A DNA stretch of 5,630 nucleotides, from the NCBI GenBank assembly GCA_003150515.1, contig QALW01000042.1:1-5630 (forward strand), read 5' to 3'. Numbering within the stretch: position 1 is the stretch's first letter; every line of letters begins with the position of its first letter. Positions 5,604-5,630 of the stretch are shown here, in pieces. This DNA is from Selenomonadales bacterium. GTDB lineage: Bacteria; Bacillota; Clostridia; Christensenellales; QALW01. The translations under genes and the position numbers were made by a program. The notes below the pieces were generated by a model, which did no database searches, was not told the origin of the DNA, and worked only from the letters and a program-made list of their open reading frames with translations.

Positions 5604-5630
5604 GTTGGGCAAGCCTTTGGCTTGCCCAAC
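5604..5630. repeat. Perfect hairpin at the right window edge (truncated)
   Basis: GTTGGGCAAGCC (5604-5615) and its exact reverse complement (5619-5630) form a 12-bp stem with a TTT loop, ending at the last base of the window. GC-rich DNA to the left (GGCGGGGCGGC) suggests that the stem continues outside. It may be the terminator of the neighbouring gene or another GC palindrome like that at 1156-1308. Confidence 0.7.

Overview
All five complete genes and one partial gene lie on the minus strand, so transcription runs from the right edge of the window to the left. The proteins fit an anaerobic, probably gut-associated bacterium of the Bacillota (Clostridia or Negativicutes type). The pointers are a ferrous-iron FeoA/FeoB pair with the small FeoB-associated Cys-rich membrane protein typical of that phylum, an iron-dependent FucO lactaldehyde reductase, and LicD-type surface-polymer enzymes. 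Ile ATA and Arg AGG codons are used freely, and the intergenic DNA is rich in long GC hairpins. This placement is inferred from gene content only.

Layout in transcription order. (1) 5480-5630: leader and upstream DNA of the feo operon, with an imperfect inverted repeat just before the feoA ribosome binding site and a perfect hairpin cut by the window edge. (2) feoA (5231-5479) and feoB (3214-5241), overlapping by 11 bp. (3) 2904-3213: a non-coding stretch holding a chain of GC-rich stem-loops. (4) 2754-2903: a 49-residue FeoB-associated Cys-rich membrane protein, easily missed because of its size, followed by a terminator-like hairpin. (5) fucO (1392-2540), with a good sigma-70-type promoter and a long hairpin terminator of its own. 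(6) 1156-1308: a palindromic element with perfect 45-bp arms enclosing three further hairpins. (7) Two tandem licD-family genes (182-1072, and 1-192 running off the left edge), overlapping by 11 bp and 96% identical over 125 bp of their 5' parts.

Functionally the window holds a ferrous iron uptake module (FeoA, FeoB, Cys-rich accessory protein), a single fermentation gene that disposes of L-lactaldehyde from fucose or rhamnose breakdown, and the start of a cell-surface glycopolymer decoration locus. FucO is itself an iron enzyme, but nothing in the sequence ties it to feo regulation.

The parts least explained by known families are non-coding: the 153-bp four-stem palindrome, the stem-loop overlapping the feoA leader, and the hairpin chain after feoB. 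The tandem licD copies look like a recent duplication or gene conversion. No tRNA, rRNA, CRISPR array, insertion sequence or transposase was seen.
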